DNA from: Leptodactylus fallax
Taxonomy: Eukaryota > Chordata > Amphibia > Anura > Leptodactylidae
NCBI GenBank assembly: GCA_947044405.1
Contig: CAMRHE010000157.1
Span: 1,812,501 to 1,876,500 of the forward strand
DNA: 64,000 bases
Direction of reading: 5' to 3'
The notes below the pieces were generated by a model. That model saw only the letters and a program-made list of their open reading frames with translations, was not told where the DNA came from and made no database searches. Made by a program: the position numbers and the translations under genes. Positions 63,411 to 64,000 of this stretch are shown here, piece by piece; position 1 is the stretch's first letter; every line of letters begins with the position of its first letter.

Positions 63411-64000
63411 GATGCAAGCAAAATATTTGTAACCTGGCCCCTTTTCTAGTTTACTTGAAGAACTGATGTCCTTACACAACACCTAAGTAATAAAAACAGA
63501 TAAGAATATGATTGTGTGAAAATAACTACTAACATTGTAAGGCATTATTTATGATTAAAGGTTTATACTGTGATGCATACATTTTACCCAACAACAGTGT
63601 TACCCAACCAGTATCTCTAGAGATGCATGTAGACCACAAAATGTGGCCCCTCACCTGTTTGTAGCTCTACATGTTATTGTGCACTAGTAGTGCCAAGGAG
63701 GTCACAATTTTAAAAGAAATTGGTACTAGGGTAAAACCATATAACTGCAGCTGAAGCTGGTCGTACATGTTAGATAGCTGTCCATGGAACACTTGTTCAC
63801 TATTAATGCTCATTTTCTTTAGACCCATTTGCCTTTTGCCCACAATTCCTAATAGAATCGTTAATAAGGGATTGTCAAAATCAAGTCAAGCCCTTGAAAA
63901 GTCACTATATATTCAGTCTATTCTATTCAGGATGCTCTGAGTGTGACTGTAACCTTCTTCAATGGGATTACTGAGAGGAAGTACCGGAAAAAAGTGGATC
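63411..64000. other. WDR93 5' UTR exon part and upstream intron
   Basis: 63411-63482 is the untranslated (or N-terminally coding) part of the first coding exon after a TTACTTAG acceptor. Beyond 63483 is intronic or promoter DNA with nothing recognisable. Confidence 0.45.

Overview
The window is vertebrate nuclear DNA, most probably from a frog or toad. It has long AT-rich introns, many Tc1-type transposons, TTAA-bounded and hAT-like hairpin elements, and CR1/L2 and L1 fragments. The genes have GT-AG introns and encode vertebrate-specific families. Species cannot be fixed from the sequence alone.

Three protein-coding genes are visible. (1) 1925-2434, + strand: the last two coding exons of a secreted protein ending in a netrin-like NTR (C345C) domain, best matching ADAMTSL5. 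Its 5' part lies mostly outside the window. (2) 9138-46681, - strand: a complete SERINC4 gene, 12 coding exons joined in frame into 509 residues. (3) 49756-63410, - strand: a complete WDR93 gene, 15 coding exons joined in frame into 653 residues. WDR93 and SERINC4 are tandem, head to tail, with about 3.1 kb between the WDR93 stop and the SERINC4 start. The NTR gene and SERINC4 converge tail to tail. The encoded proteins (extracellular matrix, multipass membrane, ciliary WD-repeat type) have no obvious shared pathway, so this is an ordinary gene neighbourhood and not an operon.

Most remaining DNA is transposon-derived. Seven Tc1-like elements are recognisable (5048-6743, 13808-15349, 19.66-20.76 kb, 40343-41898, 44466-45865, 55.12-56.08 kb, 59192-60824), all with broken transposases. 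Two belong to one subfamily and sit in the same orientation in SERINC4 introns 8 and 2. One has a right end replaced by an inverted copy of its left end. One lies 39 bp from a WDR93 splice acceptor. There are also several TTAA-bounded hairpin elements, including a nested stack at 31950-33941; a complete hAT-like element built of successive hairpins at 21023-21966, with an 8-bp target duplication; related palindrome modules at about 1.15, 19.2, 21.4 and 28.1 kb; L1 and CR1/L2 3' fragments; a probable solo LTR; and microsatellites.

Blocks at about 5230-6012 and 6781-7018 look like sequencing or polishing artefacts (runs of G, A and T with almost no C) and should not be interpreted biologically without checking.

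I see no CRISPR array, rRNA, convincing tRNA or bacterial-type operon. The most noteworthy structures are the string-of-hairpins hAT family with its shared 19-20 nt palindrome, and the foldback Tc1 element.
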